Assembly: GCF_000014565.1 (NCBI RefSeq)
Contig: NC_008271.1
Span: 124,001-188,000, forward strand
From: Rhodococcus jostii RHA1
GTDB lineage: Bacteria; Actinomycetota; Actinomycetes; Mycobacteriales; Mycobacteriaceae
Length of the DNA: 64,000 nt
Reading direction: 5' to 3'
The notes under the pieces are model-generated. The model was not told the origin of the DNA and did no database searches. It saw nothing but the letters and a program-made list of their open reading frames with translations. Positions 44,720 to 53,535 of this stretch are shown piece after piece; the first letter of the stretch is position 1, and every line of letters starts with the position of its first letter. Made by a program: the position numbers and the translations under genes.

Positions 44720-46357
44720 TCAGGAGCCACCCGTCGCCGCGGCACCGCGAACGACATCGATGACACCGGCGGCATCGTCGGGCATCACGTCGCCACGCCA
44801 GGCGACGTGGCCGTCGGGCCGGACCAGAACAAGCTTGCGCTCGTACATCTCAGCCACCGCCGGCTCGTCGAGCTTTTCCACCCGCAGCGGCACTCCGGCC
44901 GCCGCCCCCGCCGACTCGAACGCGCTCGTGTCCAGGTCGGCCGCGCCGATCCGCAAGAGGACGAATCCGTGTCCGAACAGCGCCAGGATCGAACTACCGT
45001 CCGACAGAGCCACATGCGGTGCACGATGTCCGGGACGTGCGGTCGGGACGTAATCGATCGGGTCGTCGGCCGGCTCCGGAGTGCCATCGTCGACGATGAT
45101 CGGCGAGCCCTCGTAACGAAACCCGAGAGCGGTACCTGGCGAATGCCATTCGCTCTTCAGTGCTTCGACCAGCATGTCGCCGACCCGCTTGCGCGTGACA
45201 TCACCCTCAGGGCCTTCCTGCGTCACACCGACGTAGTTCGAGCTGTCGACCCATTGTCGATAGTGGCCTGTCGCCTTACGGCCGTTGCGCAGCCCGATTG
45301 GGCGCCTTTCCCTCTCGTAGGCATCGAGCAACCCCTTGCCGCCCCAGCCACTCAGCGCCGCTTCCAGGATCCAGCCGAGATCGGAGACATCACCCAGGCC
45401 GGTATTGAGCCCGTGGCCACCCGTCGGTGACATCGTGTGTGCCGAATCGCCCGCGAGGAAGACCCGACCCTGACGATACGTCGCGGCGACAGACTGGCTG
45501 CGGCGCCACGGAACGCACCGGATGACCTCGAACGGGATGTCGCCCGAGCCGAGCGCACGCCGCACGGTCGCCATGTGGTCATACGTGTCGGCGTCGAGCT
45601 CGTCCTGCGCGCCGACCACCGTCAGCCGCCAGATCTCGCGCCCGTCGATATGGGTGAGGACGCCCCAGGTGCCGTCTTCGTCGATCAGCAGGTACCGCTG
45701 CGCCCGTGCCAGCTCCTCCGGCAGCTCCAGCTTCGGGATCCGGATCGTGATGTTCAGCGAGAAGTCGAGCTGGGGTCCCTCGAACGGAATCCCGAGCGAG
45801 CGACGCACGGCACTGCCGGCCCCGTCACTCGCGACCACGTACTTCGATCGGATCGTCGACGACTCACCGGTTGCCGCATCGATGATTTCGGTGGTCACTC
45901 CGTCGGCGTCCTGCGTGATCTTCCCGTACGCCGAGTTCCACCGAACCTCGACCAGACCGCTCGCGGTGGCACTCTCGACTAGCAGCTTATCGAGCTCCCA
46001 CTGCGGGCACGCATACCGCTTCTCCGATGAACCGACCGGCGGGATCTCCTCCCGGATAGAGGGATTGAGACTACGACCCATCGGGTAGCCGGTCAGCGAC
46101 GTGCAGTAGACCGTGTCGAAGGGGAAGTCGACGGGGAAGCCCACCTCGAGCACCTGATCGTGCAGGCCCCAGCGGCGCAGTTGTTCCATGGACCGTTCGT
46201 CAAGGCCTGTTGCCTTCGCCCGGAACTCCTGCGTCCCGTCCGCTTCGCGCTCGACGATCATGCTTTCGCAGCCACGCCACGCGAGATCGAGCGCGGTGGC
46301 GAAGCCGACCGGCCCACCACCGATGATCAGCACCGGCGTGTCATACGTCTCAGCCAT
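44720..46357 (-). CDS. FAD-dependent monooxygenase (MhpA/PHBH family)
   Basis: 545 aa. FAD-binding VLIIGGGPVGFATALDLAWR, the DG motif VVASDGAGSAVRRSLG, and the GD motif VFLAGDSAHTMSPTGGHG with NTGLGDVSDLGW. Followed by a thioredoxin-like C-terminal part as in phenol hydroxylases. It puts one oxygen atom into an aromatic or enolic substrate using NAD(P)H. Two 19-bp direct repeats lie right at its start. Confidence 0.9.
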   Translation of the reverse strand: MAETYDTPVLIIGGGPVGFATALDLAWRGCESMIVEREADGTQEFRAKATGLDERSMEQLRRWGLHDQVLEVGFPVDFPFDTVYCTSLTGYPMGRSLNPSIREEIPPVGSSEKRYACPQWELDKLLVESATASGLVEVRWNSAYGKITQDADGVTTEIIDAATGESSTIRSKYVVASDGAGSAVRRSLGIPFEGPQLDFSLNITIRIPKLELPEELARAQRYLLIDEDGTWGVLTHIDGREIWRLTVVGAQDELDADTYDHMATVRRALGSGDIPFEVIRCVPWRRSQSVAATYRQGRVFLAGDSAHTMSPTGGHGLNTGLGDVSDLGWILEAALSGWGGKGLLDAYERERRPIGLRNGRKATGHYRQWVDSSNYVGVTQEGPEGDVTRKRVGDMLVEALKSEWHSPGTALGFRYEGSPIIVDDGTPEPADDPIDYVPTARPGHRAPHVALSDGSSILALFGHGFVLLRIGAADLDTSAFESAGAAAGVPLRVEKLDEPAVAEMYERKLVLVRPDGHVAWRGDVMPDDAAGVIDVVRGAAATGGS

Positions 46358-47155
46358 TCGTTCGCACCTTCACTTGGTTCGTTCGCATTTTCACTTGATT
46401 GGTTGCGTCACACACATCGCGCCCGGCGCAGATCATTCATCCGCGCCGAGCGCATTGCGCGATACCCGCGTCGCTTGGACACTGATTCGACGGACACGGT
46501 CGAAGGCGTATTTGCGTTGCTGTGGACGGCCTCCGGGATGATCGAGATTCCAGCGATGTGCAGGCTTTTGAACCGGATCACTCTCTCGTAAATCGCGCGT
46601 TGGCTGTAGGCCCGGTCGTGCGTACCCACCGAAATTGCCACCTCGCTCCATCGATCCGGAGGTCATCGTCGACCCCGCCAAACAGGTCATGTGACGCCGC
46701 TCACTGGGCATAGTACACGAAAACCTCCGCTCGGATGTTTTTCGTTTCGGAGTCGCCGGAGGCAGGCCCCAGATGTCCGTTGATCTGCGACGGAGCTGAA
46801 AGTTTGCCTCAGTTTTCGTGGTCGTACTACGAAAGCGATCGGTCGACGACGTTGGTGTGCCGATCGGGATGGCGAGTCGTTCTCGAACGGGATGACGGGG
46901 GTTCGTCCAGCGGTCGGGAAGCTTCATCCGCGCCCGGATGGGCGCCGAAGCCGATGCGATGGGCGGCACCGACTGCGGCGAGAGCTCCGATACCCGCACC
47001 CCTACCTCTACCGGCACCGGGGTTTCGTCCACCAAGGGGCTTCGCCCGACGCGAACTCGCAGACGCGAGACCACACGGACCTTATGTCGTAGTGCACTGG
47101 AAGTGCCTCTTTCAAATCGGGAGATTGTTGCCTGCAGAACATTGATCACCCCAGT
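46358..47155. other. Long gap upstream of the monooxygenase gene
   Basis: About 800 bp without a convincing gene on either strand. A ~35-codon minus-strand stretch reading LFGGVDDDLRIDGARWQFRW (near 46610-46690) looks protein-like but is closed by stops on both sides, so it may be a remnant. The region must hold the monooxygenase promoter. Confidence 0.4.
46361..46400 (-). repeat. Tandem direct repeat at the monooxygenase start
   Basis: TTCGCACCTTCACTTGGTT (46361-46379) and TTCGCATTTTCACTTGATT (46382-46400) repeat with 21-bp period directly before the ATG. On the coding strand each carries AAGTGAAGGTGCGAA or a close copy, so the ribosome-site region is duplicated; two helical-phase binding sites for a regulator are another reading. 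Confidence 0.5.
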
Positions 47156-48382
47156 TCAGAGCGCATTTTTCTGAAACCGGAATCCTGGCAGTCGGGTCTC
47201 TGGGCGATCGCGGGTCAGAGTGAGCAGCGCGGTCAGCGCGATCGTTCCGCACACAGCAATCGACACGGCCATCGGCACCGAGGTGGATTCACCACCAAGC
47301 CCGACGAGCGGGGAGACGATTGCGGCAACCGCGAACTGAGCAGCGCCGATCACCGCCGAACCTGTACCGGCAACGGAAGGAACTTGATCCTGCGCGAGCG
47401 CAACGGCGTTACCCATCGTCAAGCCCATGCCGAACATCATCGTCAGCAACAATGCGAGCAACGGCCACGGCGTAGTCGGGGAGAACAGCGAGACCGCGAG
47501 CAGCCCCAACCCGCTAACCCACACGACGCCGACGCCGAATATGAGCAACCGCCGGACGGAGATACGAGAAACCAGACGGGAATTGATCGTCATAGCCGTC
47601 ACGAGAGATAGGGCGTTGAAAGCGAACACCAGCGAGAACTGGGTGGGCGTGAACCCGAAGATCTTCTGCACGACGAACGGAGATGCCGCGATGTAGGAGA
47701 ACATCGCACCGGCGCCGATCGCCATCGCGGCCGCGTAACCGACGAATCGGCGGTCGCCGACGACTTGCCGGAAGTTCTGCCCGAGCACGAGCAAGCCGCC
47801 GGTGTGTCTCGTCTCCGGTGGGAGGGTTTCCGGGATGGCGGTGGCCACTCCGAATGTCATTATCCCGCCTATCGCGGTGAGCACCCAGAACGTGCCGCGC
47901 CAGCCGATAGGGCCGAGCAACATGCCACCGAGCACCGGGGCGATAACGGGGGCCACACCACCGATGATCATCATGACGCTGAACAGTCGCGCGGCCTCGA
48001 TCCCGCGTGCCCGATCCGAGATCACCGCCCGCGCGAGCACGACGCCGATACCGCCAGAGAATCCGGCGATGAGCCGCGCGACGGTGAGTACACCGATGGT
48101 CGGAGCGAGCGCGCATACCGCGCTTGCGACAGTGAAGGCCACGGACCCACCCAGAAGGAGCCGGCGACGACCCCAGCTGTCCGACAGGGCACCGGCGAGC
48201 AACTGGCCCAGGCCGAGGCCGACCATGAATGTGGTGAGCGTCAGCTGCACGCCGATGTTCGATGTACCCAGTGCGGACGCGATGGAGGGCAGGCCTGGCA
48301 GGTACACGCCGGTGGCCACTGGTGACGTAGCCGAGAGCAGGGCGAGTACCAGCAACATCGGCACTGTGATCGCTTCTCTCAT
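47156..48382 (-). CDS. MFS exporter, Bcr/CflA family
   Basis: 408 aa with about 12 membrane helices. The N-terminus MLLVLALLSATSPVATGVYL with YLPGLPSIASALGTS, and the loop GALSDSWGRRRLLLGG, are typical for Bcr/CflA drug exporters. It probably exports a toxic substrate or intermediate. Reads leftward, same strand as the monooxygenase 800 bp downstream. Confidence 0.9.
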   Translation of the reverse strand: MREAITVPMLLVLALLSATSPVATGVYLPGLPSIASALGTSNIGVQLTLTTFMVGLGLGQLLAGALSDSWGRRRLLLGGSVAFTVASAVCALAPTIGVLTVARLIAGFSGGIGVVLARAVISDRARGIEAARLFSVMMIIGGVAPVIAPVLGGMLLGPIGWRGTFWVLTAIGGIMTFGVATAIPETLPPETRHTGGLLVLGQNFRQVVGDRRFVGYAAAMAIGAGAMFSYIAASPFVVQKIFGFTPTQFSLVFAFNALSLVTAMTINSRLVSRISVRRLLIFGVGVVWVSGLGLLAVSLFSPTTPWPLLALLLTMMFGMGLTMGNAVALAQDQVPSVAGTGSAVIGAAQFAVAAIVSPLVGLGGESTSVPMAVSIAVCGTIALTALLTLTRDRPETRLPGFRFQKNAL

Positions 48383-48739
48383 GAACGAGACCCTTCTTCC
48401 GAACGAATCAATTCGGCAGCGACGATGGCGCGGCTCGGTGTTTGCGAAAGCACGTGCTCGTGGTCAAACCCAGCGAGGGTCACCGTTTACGACAGGTCAC
48501 GCTGGGCGTATCCAGATTGTGAGAGGTGCGATTTCTTACCGAATGAGAAGCAGGAGAGGGCGGGGGAGAGACTGCCACGGAAACGATGCCGCCGACGCGC
48601 TCGGTCGCACGGCCCGAACAATTGTGCAGGTGAGGTTGTGTGGTGTCGTTGTCTTACGCCGTACCCGGCTCGGCCCCAAACAGATCGTTCCATGCGTGAG
48701 CGTTCCGTGTACCGCTGATCACCGCACGTATATCGGTTG

Positions 48740-48916
48740 GTGCGTATCCACCCGATCATCAGCGCGCATGATCCGCGGACTCGCCTCAAAGTCGGCTTTG
48801 ACTCCGACCGCGATGCGACACAAGTTCAGGAACGCCTGGAGAGCACATATCCGCCTACGCCCGACATCATTCGGGTACGGCCATCGATGTCGCCCACCGA
48901 GAACGACACCGGATAG
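48740..48916 (+). CDS. Possible 58-aa protein or gene remnant
   Basis: GTG 48740 opens a protein-like frame (RIHPIISAHDPRTRLKVGFD, then DATQVQERLESTYPPTPDII) ending with TAG at 48914. Good composition but no clear ribosome site; the frame is closed just upstream by TGA. Could be the end of a broken gene. Confidence 0.3.
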   Translation: MRIHPIISAHDPRTRLKVGFDSDRDATQVQERLESTYPPTPDIIRVRPSMSPTENDTG

Positions 48917-49027
48917 CTCGAATCCGGTATGTGGTCTTCGTGTCTCCCCGGTGTGCGAGCGGACTCCCCCTGCAGAAGCAGGTCGATTGCAATCGGCGCG
49001 TCCCCACCTGGTCGTTCGTTCGATGGT

Positions 49028-49078
49028 GCAGTCCCGGGCGGGATCGATTTGTGGGGTATCAATCTCGCCCGGGACTGC
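49028..49078. terminator. Strong 21-bp-stem hairpin after the ABC transporter operon
   Basis: GCAGTCCCGGGCGGGATCGAT (49028-49048) pairs with 49058-49078 with two mismatches around a 9-base loop. It lies 15 bp beyond the permease stop codon and very probably terminates the leftward ABC operon. Confidence 0.75.
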
Positions 49079-49093
49079 TGCTCAGTTCCGTCA

Positions 49094-50191
49094 TCACCGC
49101 AAGGGTGGTTCAGAACTGTGTGCGCCCTTACTGTTCCGCAGCTTCTTCGGCCTGACCTTGGCGAAGTTCAGGACCTCGAAGTAACGCGCGAAGGTAATCG
49201 CAACGATCAGGGCGGCACCGTTGAATACGTCCGACACCCAACCCTGGACTCCGAGGAGCTGCAGTCCGGTGATGCCGAATGCGAGCAGGTACAGACCGAT
49301 GAGGGTGCCGATGATATTGAAACGACCCATATGGATCATCGTCGTACCGAGGAAAGCTGCAGTCGCAGGTGCCAACAGGTACGAATGTCCGCTCGACGGA
49401 TCGACGGAGCCGATTGAACCAGCGAACAACACGCCGGCGATCGCGCTGATGACGGCGGCGGCGATGAGCGCCGTGATTCGGATCCGCGAGACGCGCAGGC
49501 CCGCGAGTGTCGCCGCAGCGCGGTTGCCGCCGACGAAGAGGAGGTAACGCCCCATCGGGGTGAACTCGAACACGAACCACACCACCAAAGCAACCAGCCA
49601 TCCGATCCACACGATCGCCGGCAGGGTGAGGAATGGAGTAGTCGCGAAATCCTTGAGGGACTTCGGAATAGTGGTCACAAGATTACCGCCACTGACGAAG
49701 CTCGTCAGTCCTGCGACAAGGGTGTACATACCGAGTGTCACGATAATCGACTCGAGACCCGCGACGACAATGAGCACCGCATTCAGCACTCCGATCACGA
49801 GCCCCACTCCGACGGCGATGACGCAGCTCAACAGCGCGGACACCCCGTTGGAATACAGCGCACCCACCACGGTCGCACACATCACCATCACCGCCGCGAC
49901 CGACAGATCCATGTCTCCTGAACGGAGCGGAATCGTGATGGCAACAGCGAGCAACAGGACGGTAGCCTGCGCTGCCAGCACAATTCGCACGTTTGTCCAC
50001 GAGAAGAACAGATCGGGCGACAAGACACTGAAGAGTACGAAGGTTGCGACGAACAGCAGCGGGACCGCGGCGTGTGGAAGGATCTCGGTCAGATTCTTTC
50101 TGGTCTGCTGCTGCGCGGACTGCGGCGACTTCGCACCAACTGAGTCGCCGGGCACGTCCAGCGATGCGTTCGTTACGGTCTGATTCTTCAT
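49094..50191 (-). CDS. ABC transporter permease, ribose (RbsC) type
   Basis: 365 aa from ATG 50189-50191. About ten membrane helices (LLFVATFVLFSVLSPDLF, VTLGMYTLVAGLTSFVSGGN, IGTLIGLYLLAFGITGLQL), with the BPD_transp_2 family motif NRAAATLAGLRVSRIRITAL. It forms the channel for the binding protein at 51805 and the ATPase at 50200 (8-bp gap). Confidence 0.93.
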   Translation of the reverse strand: MKNQTVTNASLDVPGDSVGAKSPQSAQQQTRKNLTEILPHAAVPLLFVATFVLFSVLSPDLFFSWTNVRIVLAAQATVLLLAVAITIPLRSGDMDLSVAAVMVMCATVVGALYSNGVSALLSCVIAVGVGLVIGVLNAVLIVVAGLESIIVTLGMYTLVAGLTSFVSGGNLVTTIPKSLKDFATTPFLTLPAIVWIGWLVALVVWFVFEFTPMGRYLLFVGGNRAAATLAGLRVSRIRITALIAAAVISAIAGVLFAGSIGSVDPSSGHSYLLAPATAAFLGTTMIHMGRFNIIGTLIGLYLLAFGITGLQLLGVQGWVSDVFNGAALIVAITFARYFEVLNFAKVRPKKLRNSKGAHSSEPPLR

Positions 50192-50199
50192 GTCAGATC

Positions 50200-51723
50200 T
50201 CACTTCTGTTCGAGAACGTCGAGAGCGCCTTGACTCGCTGCGATGAGCTGCTGCTCCGACAAGCACTCTTCCGCGATTTCCATAGTGGCGCGGCCGTGCC
50301 GCATGACAATGACTCGGTGGCACACATTGGCCACCTCCTCGATGTCGGTGGAGAACACCACGATCGCAGCACCATTTTCGGCTGCGTCGCGGATCAGCTT
50401 GTAGATCTCCTTCTTCGCCCCGGCATCGATACCTTGGGTTGGTTCGTGTAGGAGAAGGACTTTGGGATTCACCTGGAGCCATCTGGCGAGAACGATCTTC
50501 TGCTGGTTTCCGCCGCTGAACCTGGTGATGTGCTGTGCGGGCCGAAGCGGTCGTACTCCGAACTTCACCAACTCGCCGTGTGAGAATTCTGCCTCGGCCC
50601 GATGACGGACTACCCCACCTCTTCGGAACCTCGGCAGAAAGGGAAGCGTGAGATTCTCGATTGCAGTTCCGTCTCCCCATACGGAATCGCGCTGCCGGTT
50701 ACCTGGTACGAGTGCGATCCCGGCCGCCAGCGCGAATCGGACTGAGGACTTCACCGCTACACCGTCCACCGTGACGGTGCCGGACTCACGCTTGTAGTGC
50801 CCGTTGACGAGATAGGGCACCTCGTCCTGTCCCATACCGGCTAGGCCCGTCACACCGACGATCTCGCCTCGCCCGACCGTGAGATCGAGCCCTTCGACGG
50901 TTCCGCCGCTCAGTCCACGGATCTGGAGGACGTCGACTTTCCGGTCGGGGACGTGCCGGTCGGGATAGAACGCTCCGATGTCGTAACCGAGCATCATGCG
51001 CACCAACTCGGAATCAGTTGTTTCCGACGCCTGGACCGTCGCGACCAGCTTCCCGCTACGTAATACGCTGATTCGGTCGCACACACTGAGGACTTCCTGC
51101 AGGCGGTGGCCGATGAAGAGCACGGCGGTCCCCGCTGCAGCGAGGCTGCGGACGATGGCGAGAAGTCGTTCGGATTCGGAGTGGGGAAGCGCGGCCGTGG
51201 GCTCGTCGAGTACGAGAACCTGCCCGTCTTGGTGCTTCCGGAGGAGTCGAAGCGCGCGGAGAATCGCGACCACTGTCCGCTCGGTCGGCGCGAGCGTGCC
51301 GACTTCGACATCCGGATCGAGCTGCAGATCGAACTCCTCCGACAGCTTGCGAATCAGCTCGCTCTCACGGGACTTGCTATAGGGTGACAGGAGTTTCGCG
51401 TCGAATCCGCTGGAGATTCCAATGTTCTCCGCTACAGTCATCGCGTCGCAGAGTGCAAGGTCCTGGTGGATGATGGCAATTCCGTGCCGCTGGGGCTGAT
51501 CGACGGGGAACTCCAGTGGATTCCCCCATAGTTCGCAGACACTTCCGGCGTCGGGTGCGTGGACGCCACCCAGGACTTTGACGAGGGTCGACTTACCCGA
51601 CCCATTCTCGCCGATGAGACCGTGTACTTCGCCGGGTGCGATATCGAACTCGACCCCGTCGAGAACGGTGACACCGTCGAAACTCTTGGTCATCCCGACC
51701 AAACGAACCGCAGCTTTCATCAT
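50200..51723 (-). CDS. Sugar-type ABC transporter ATPase (RbsA/MglA type)
   Basis: 507 aa, start ATG 51721-51723 after GGAGGT. Two ATPase halves: the first with IGENGSGKSTLVKVLGG and LDEPTAALP; the second lacks a full Walker A, as is usual in RbsA, but has the signature FSGGNQQKIVLARWL and LLHEPTQGIDAGAK. It energises uptake through the permease. Confidence 0.94.
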   Translation of the reverse strand: MMKAAVRLVGMTKSFDGVTVLDGVEFDIAPGEVHGLIGENGSGKSTLVKVLGGVHAPDAGSVCELWGNPLEFPVDQPQRHGIAIIHQDLALCDAMTVAENIGISSGFDAKLLSPYSKSRESELIRKLSEEFDLQLDPDVEVGTLAPTERTVVAILRALRLLRKHQDGQVLVLDEPTAALPHSESERLLAIVRSLAAAGTAVLFIGHRLQEVLSVCDRISVLRSGKLVATVQASETTDSELVRMMLGYDIGAFYPDRHVPDRKVDVLQIRGLSGGTVEGLDLTVGRGEIVGVTGLAGMGQDEVPYLVNGHYKRESGTVTVDGVAVKSSVRFALAAGIALVPGNRQRDSVWGDGTAIENLTLPFLPRFRRGGVVRHRAEAEFSHGELVKFGVRPLRPAQHITRFSGGNQQKIVLARWLQVNPKVLLLHEPTQGIDAGAKKEIYKLIRDAAENGAAIVVFSTDIEEVANVCHRVIVMRHGRATMEIAEECLSEQQLIAASQGALDVLEQK

Positions 51724-51804
51724 GCTTACCTCCACCCGATCGATCCGCATCACAAGGAGTTCGGCGGGTCGTCGAACGCCTCAGCGCGACCGCTCACCGC
51801 ACCC

Positions 51805-52971
51805 CTAGTCATTTTTGAGGCTCCAGAGCTTTGCGAACTCGGCCTCGTAGCCGCTGTAGCGAGGTGGCTGGGGGGTAGACGGGTCCGTTCCCCAGTTGCT
51901 TTCGTCGATCATCGCGACCGGGATCTTCACGGCGAAATTGGTTTGACCTGCAGCCGCTTTGATCATCCCGTCGAAGTAGAACCAGCCCAGGGCGGTCGCC
52001 GGCGCATAGACCACGTTCGCGATCAGCGGGCCTGCGTCGGAATTGCCTGCCAGAACTCCCTCCGTCTGGAGGCTGACGACCGGAATGTCGCGGCCCAGGG
52101 CCGAGAGGGCCTGCTTGATGTCGGGGTCGTACACGTTGGTAGCCGACAGGATCACGTTCGTATTCGGATTGCGCTGTAGCGTGGTCTGTAGCATGCCCAC
52201 AAGCTTGGGCCCGAGGTCGGTCGCCCGGACATCCACGACCTCCGTCGTGCAGTCGTCCCCGCAGAGACTCGCGATCTGATTCTTCGCGCCGTCCACGACC
52301 GCCAGGCTGGTCGGCGCGCTCAGGGTACCGACGATGACGGCGTGGGTGTCACAGCCGGTCGCCTTCAATGCGTAGTTGGCCTGCCACGTACCGACTTCTG
52401 CACTGTCCAGCGTCACGTGACCGACATTGCCCTTCGGGAACGGTGCGTTCGGATTGCCGTTCGAACCGTCGACGACAGGAATCCCCGCCGCTGCCGCGTC
52501 GGCAAGCGCCTGGTCGATCTGAGACAGGTCGACTGCGACGGTGATGATGCCATCGGCCTTCGCCGCGATCGCCGCGTTGATGCCCTGGATGACCGTGGCG
52601 GCAGTGCCCTTGCCGTCGAAGACCTGCGCCTGAGCGCCCGCAGCCACCGCCGCGGCCTGGAAGCCCTTCGCGTAGTCGGCCTGTGTGGGTACGGCAGCGC
52701 TGAGAAGCACCACCCAGTAGTTCTTCCCTTTCACCACCGATGCATCGAGAGCATCCGTCGGGTATGGGGCCTGCGCCTTGGCGTCGAGCTGGTCGGCTAC
52801 CAGATCGCCTGACTGGGATGCGCATTCGGCCGATCCCCGAGGGCTTCCGCCGGCGGCACTGCTGGTGTCAGTTCCCGATCCGCATGCCGTGATGAGCGCC
52901 CCGGCAAGTAGCGCAGCGGAAACCAGCGATGTGCGGCGCAGGGTATTTCGTCGCAGTCCAGAGAGTGACAT
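51805..52971 (-). CDS. ABC transporter substrate-binding lipoprotein (ribose type)
   Basis: 388 aa from ATG 52971 (AAAGGA site). Lipoprotein signal ending AALLAGALITAC. Peripla_BP_4 fold: YWVVLLSAAVPTQADYAKGF, DGIITVAVDLSQIDQALADA, GIPVVDGSNGNPNAPFPKGN. First gene of the importer operon. The island's other genes suggest its ligand may be a polyol, glycoside or cyclic compound rather than ribose, but this is inference. Confidence 0.92.
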   Translation of the reverse strand: MSLSGLRRNTLRRTSLVSAALLAGALITACGSGTDTSSAAGGSPRGSAECASQSGDLVADQLDAKAQAPYPTDALDASVVKGKNYWVVLLSAAVPTQADYAKGFQAAAVAAGAQAQVFDGKGTAATVIQGINAAIAAKADGIITVAVDLSQIDQALADAAAAGIPVVDGSNGNPNAPFPKGNVGHVTLDSAEVGTWQANYALKATGCDTHAVIVGTLSAPTSLAVVDGAKNQIASLCGDDCTTEVVDVRATDLGPKLVGMLQTTLQRNPNTNVILSATNVYDPDIKQALSALGRDIPVVSLQTEGVLAGNSDAGPLIANVVYAPATALGWFYFDGMIKAAAGQTNFAVKIPVAMIDESNWGTDPSTPQPPRYSGYEAEFAKLWSLKND

Positions 52972-53014
52972 CACTTGTCCTTTGTGAAGATGAGTCGGCG
53001 AGCGTCCGCCGAGG

Positions 53015-53058
53015 TACGAATACCGTATTCTGGATACGGTTTGTGGTCAAGCCCACAT
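53015..53058 (-). promoter_or_regulatory. Promoter with operator and CRP-like site for the ABC importer
   Basis: On the minus strand: -35 TTGACC (53045-53050), 17-bp spacer, -10 TACGGT (53022-53027). The operator GAATACCGTATTC (53018-53030) is a perfect palindrome around one base. The CRP-like TGTGG-N6-CCACA spans 53042-53057. The whole 44 bp is 42/44 identical to the promoter of the cupin/F420 operon. Confidence 0.75.
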
Positions 53059-53162
53059 CTGGATTGAATTGTGTTGCGACAGAACGCACTAGAACGTGCC
53101 GCTGGGCGTACGGGCGGTGTACACGCCGCCGCTCCGCCCGAGTTTCGTCGATCCGGTGTTTA

Positions 53163-53420
53163 TCAAACAGGCGTCGATGCGTGACAGCTACGGGAGCGAA
53201 TGCCCCTACGCGGGTAGATCTCTTCGAGCAACCTCACCAGCTCCTGATCGCATCGAGTATTCGAGACGGCCCCCCAGAGCATTTCGACGAATCTCGTCTT
53301 CGACGTCCCGAACAGGACGAATATTTCCTCGTCGGGCACTCCTCCATACGGCGCCCACTGCCGGGCAGCGCTGAGAACTGCTTCTGCGTCCCCGCTCCGG
53401 GGAAGATCTCGAATGGTCAT
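53163..53420 (-). CDS. Small DUF3263-like protein
   Basis: 85 aa; ATG 53418-53420 preceded by GAAGGAGG. The core AARQWAPYGGVPDEEIFVLF and GTSKTRFVEMLWGAV has the 'RWaphGg-xx-EEIF-x-FG-S-x-x-R' pattern of small actinobacterial DUF3263 proteins, which carry a helix-turn-helix-like fold. Function unknown. It lies between the importer promoter and the aldehyde dehydrogenase. Confidence 0.6.
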   Translation of the reverse strand: MTIRDLPRSGDAEAVLSAARQWAPYGGVPDEEIFVLFGTSKTRFVEMLWGAVSNTRCDQELVRLLEEIYPRRGIRSRSCHASTPV

Positions 53421-53535
53421 CGTGGCCTCCTTCTCCTCTGAATACTAGAGATCCCGACTTTGGTCGGGTCCGTTCCTTTTGACTGTCGACATCAGAGTCG
53501 CTCGGTGACACCGCGATACACGTTCGGTCGTGCCC

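Larger units (their letters stand above)
48383..49093. other. Gap between exporter and ABC permease
   Basis: About 710 bp. It holds a possible small plus-strand gene (48740-48916) and the strong hairpin at 49028-49078. CCGAA-N8-TTCGG at about 48399 could be an operator for the exporter. Nothing else is seen. Confidence 0.4.

Noticed and set aside
46433..47149. Minus-strand 238-aa frame in the gap before the monooxygenase gene
   Set aside because: Composition is Arg/Ser/Pro/Thr-rich as in shadow frames; no domain or ribosome site was seen.
47802..49184. 460-aa plus-strand frame opposite the exporter and across the gap
   Set aside because: The first half mirrors the MFS gene and the rest has no protein-like character; no start signal.
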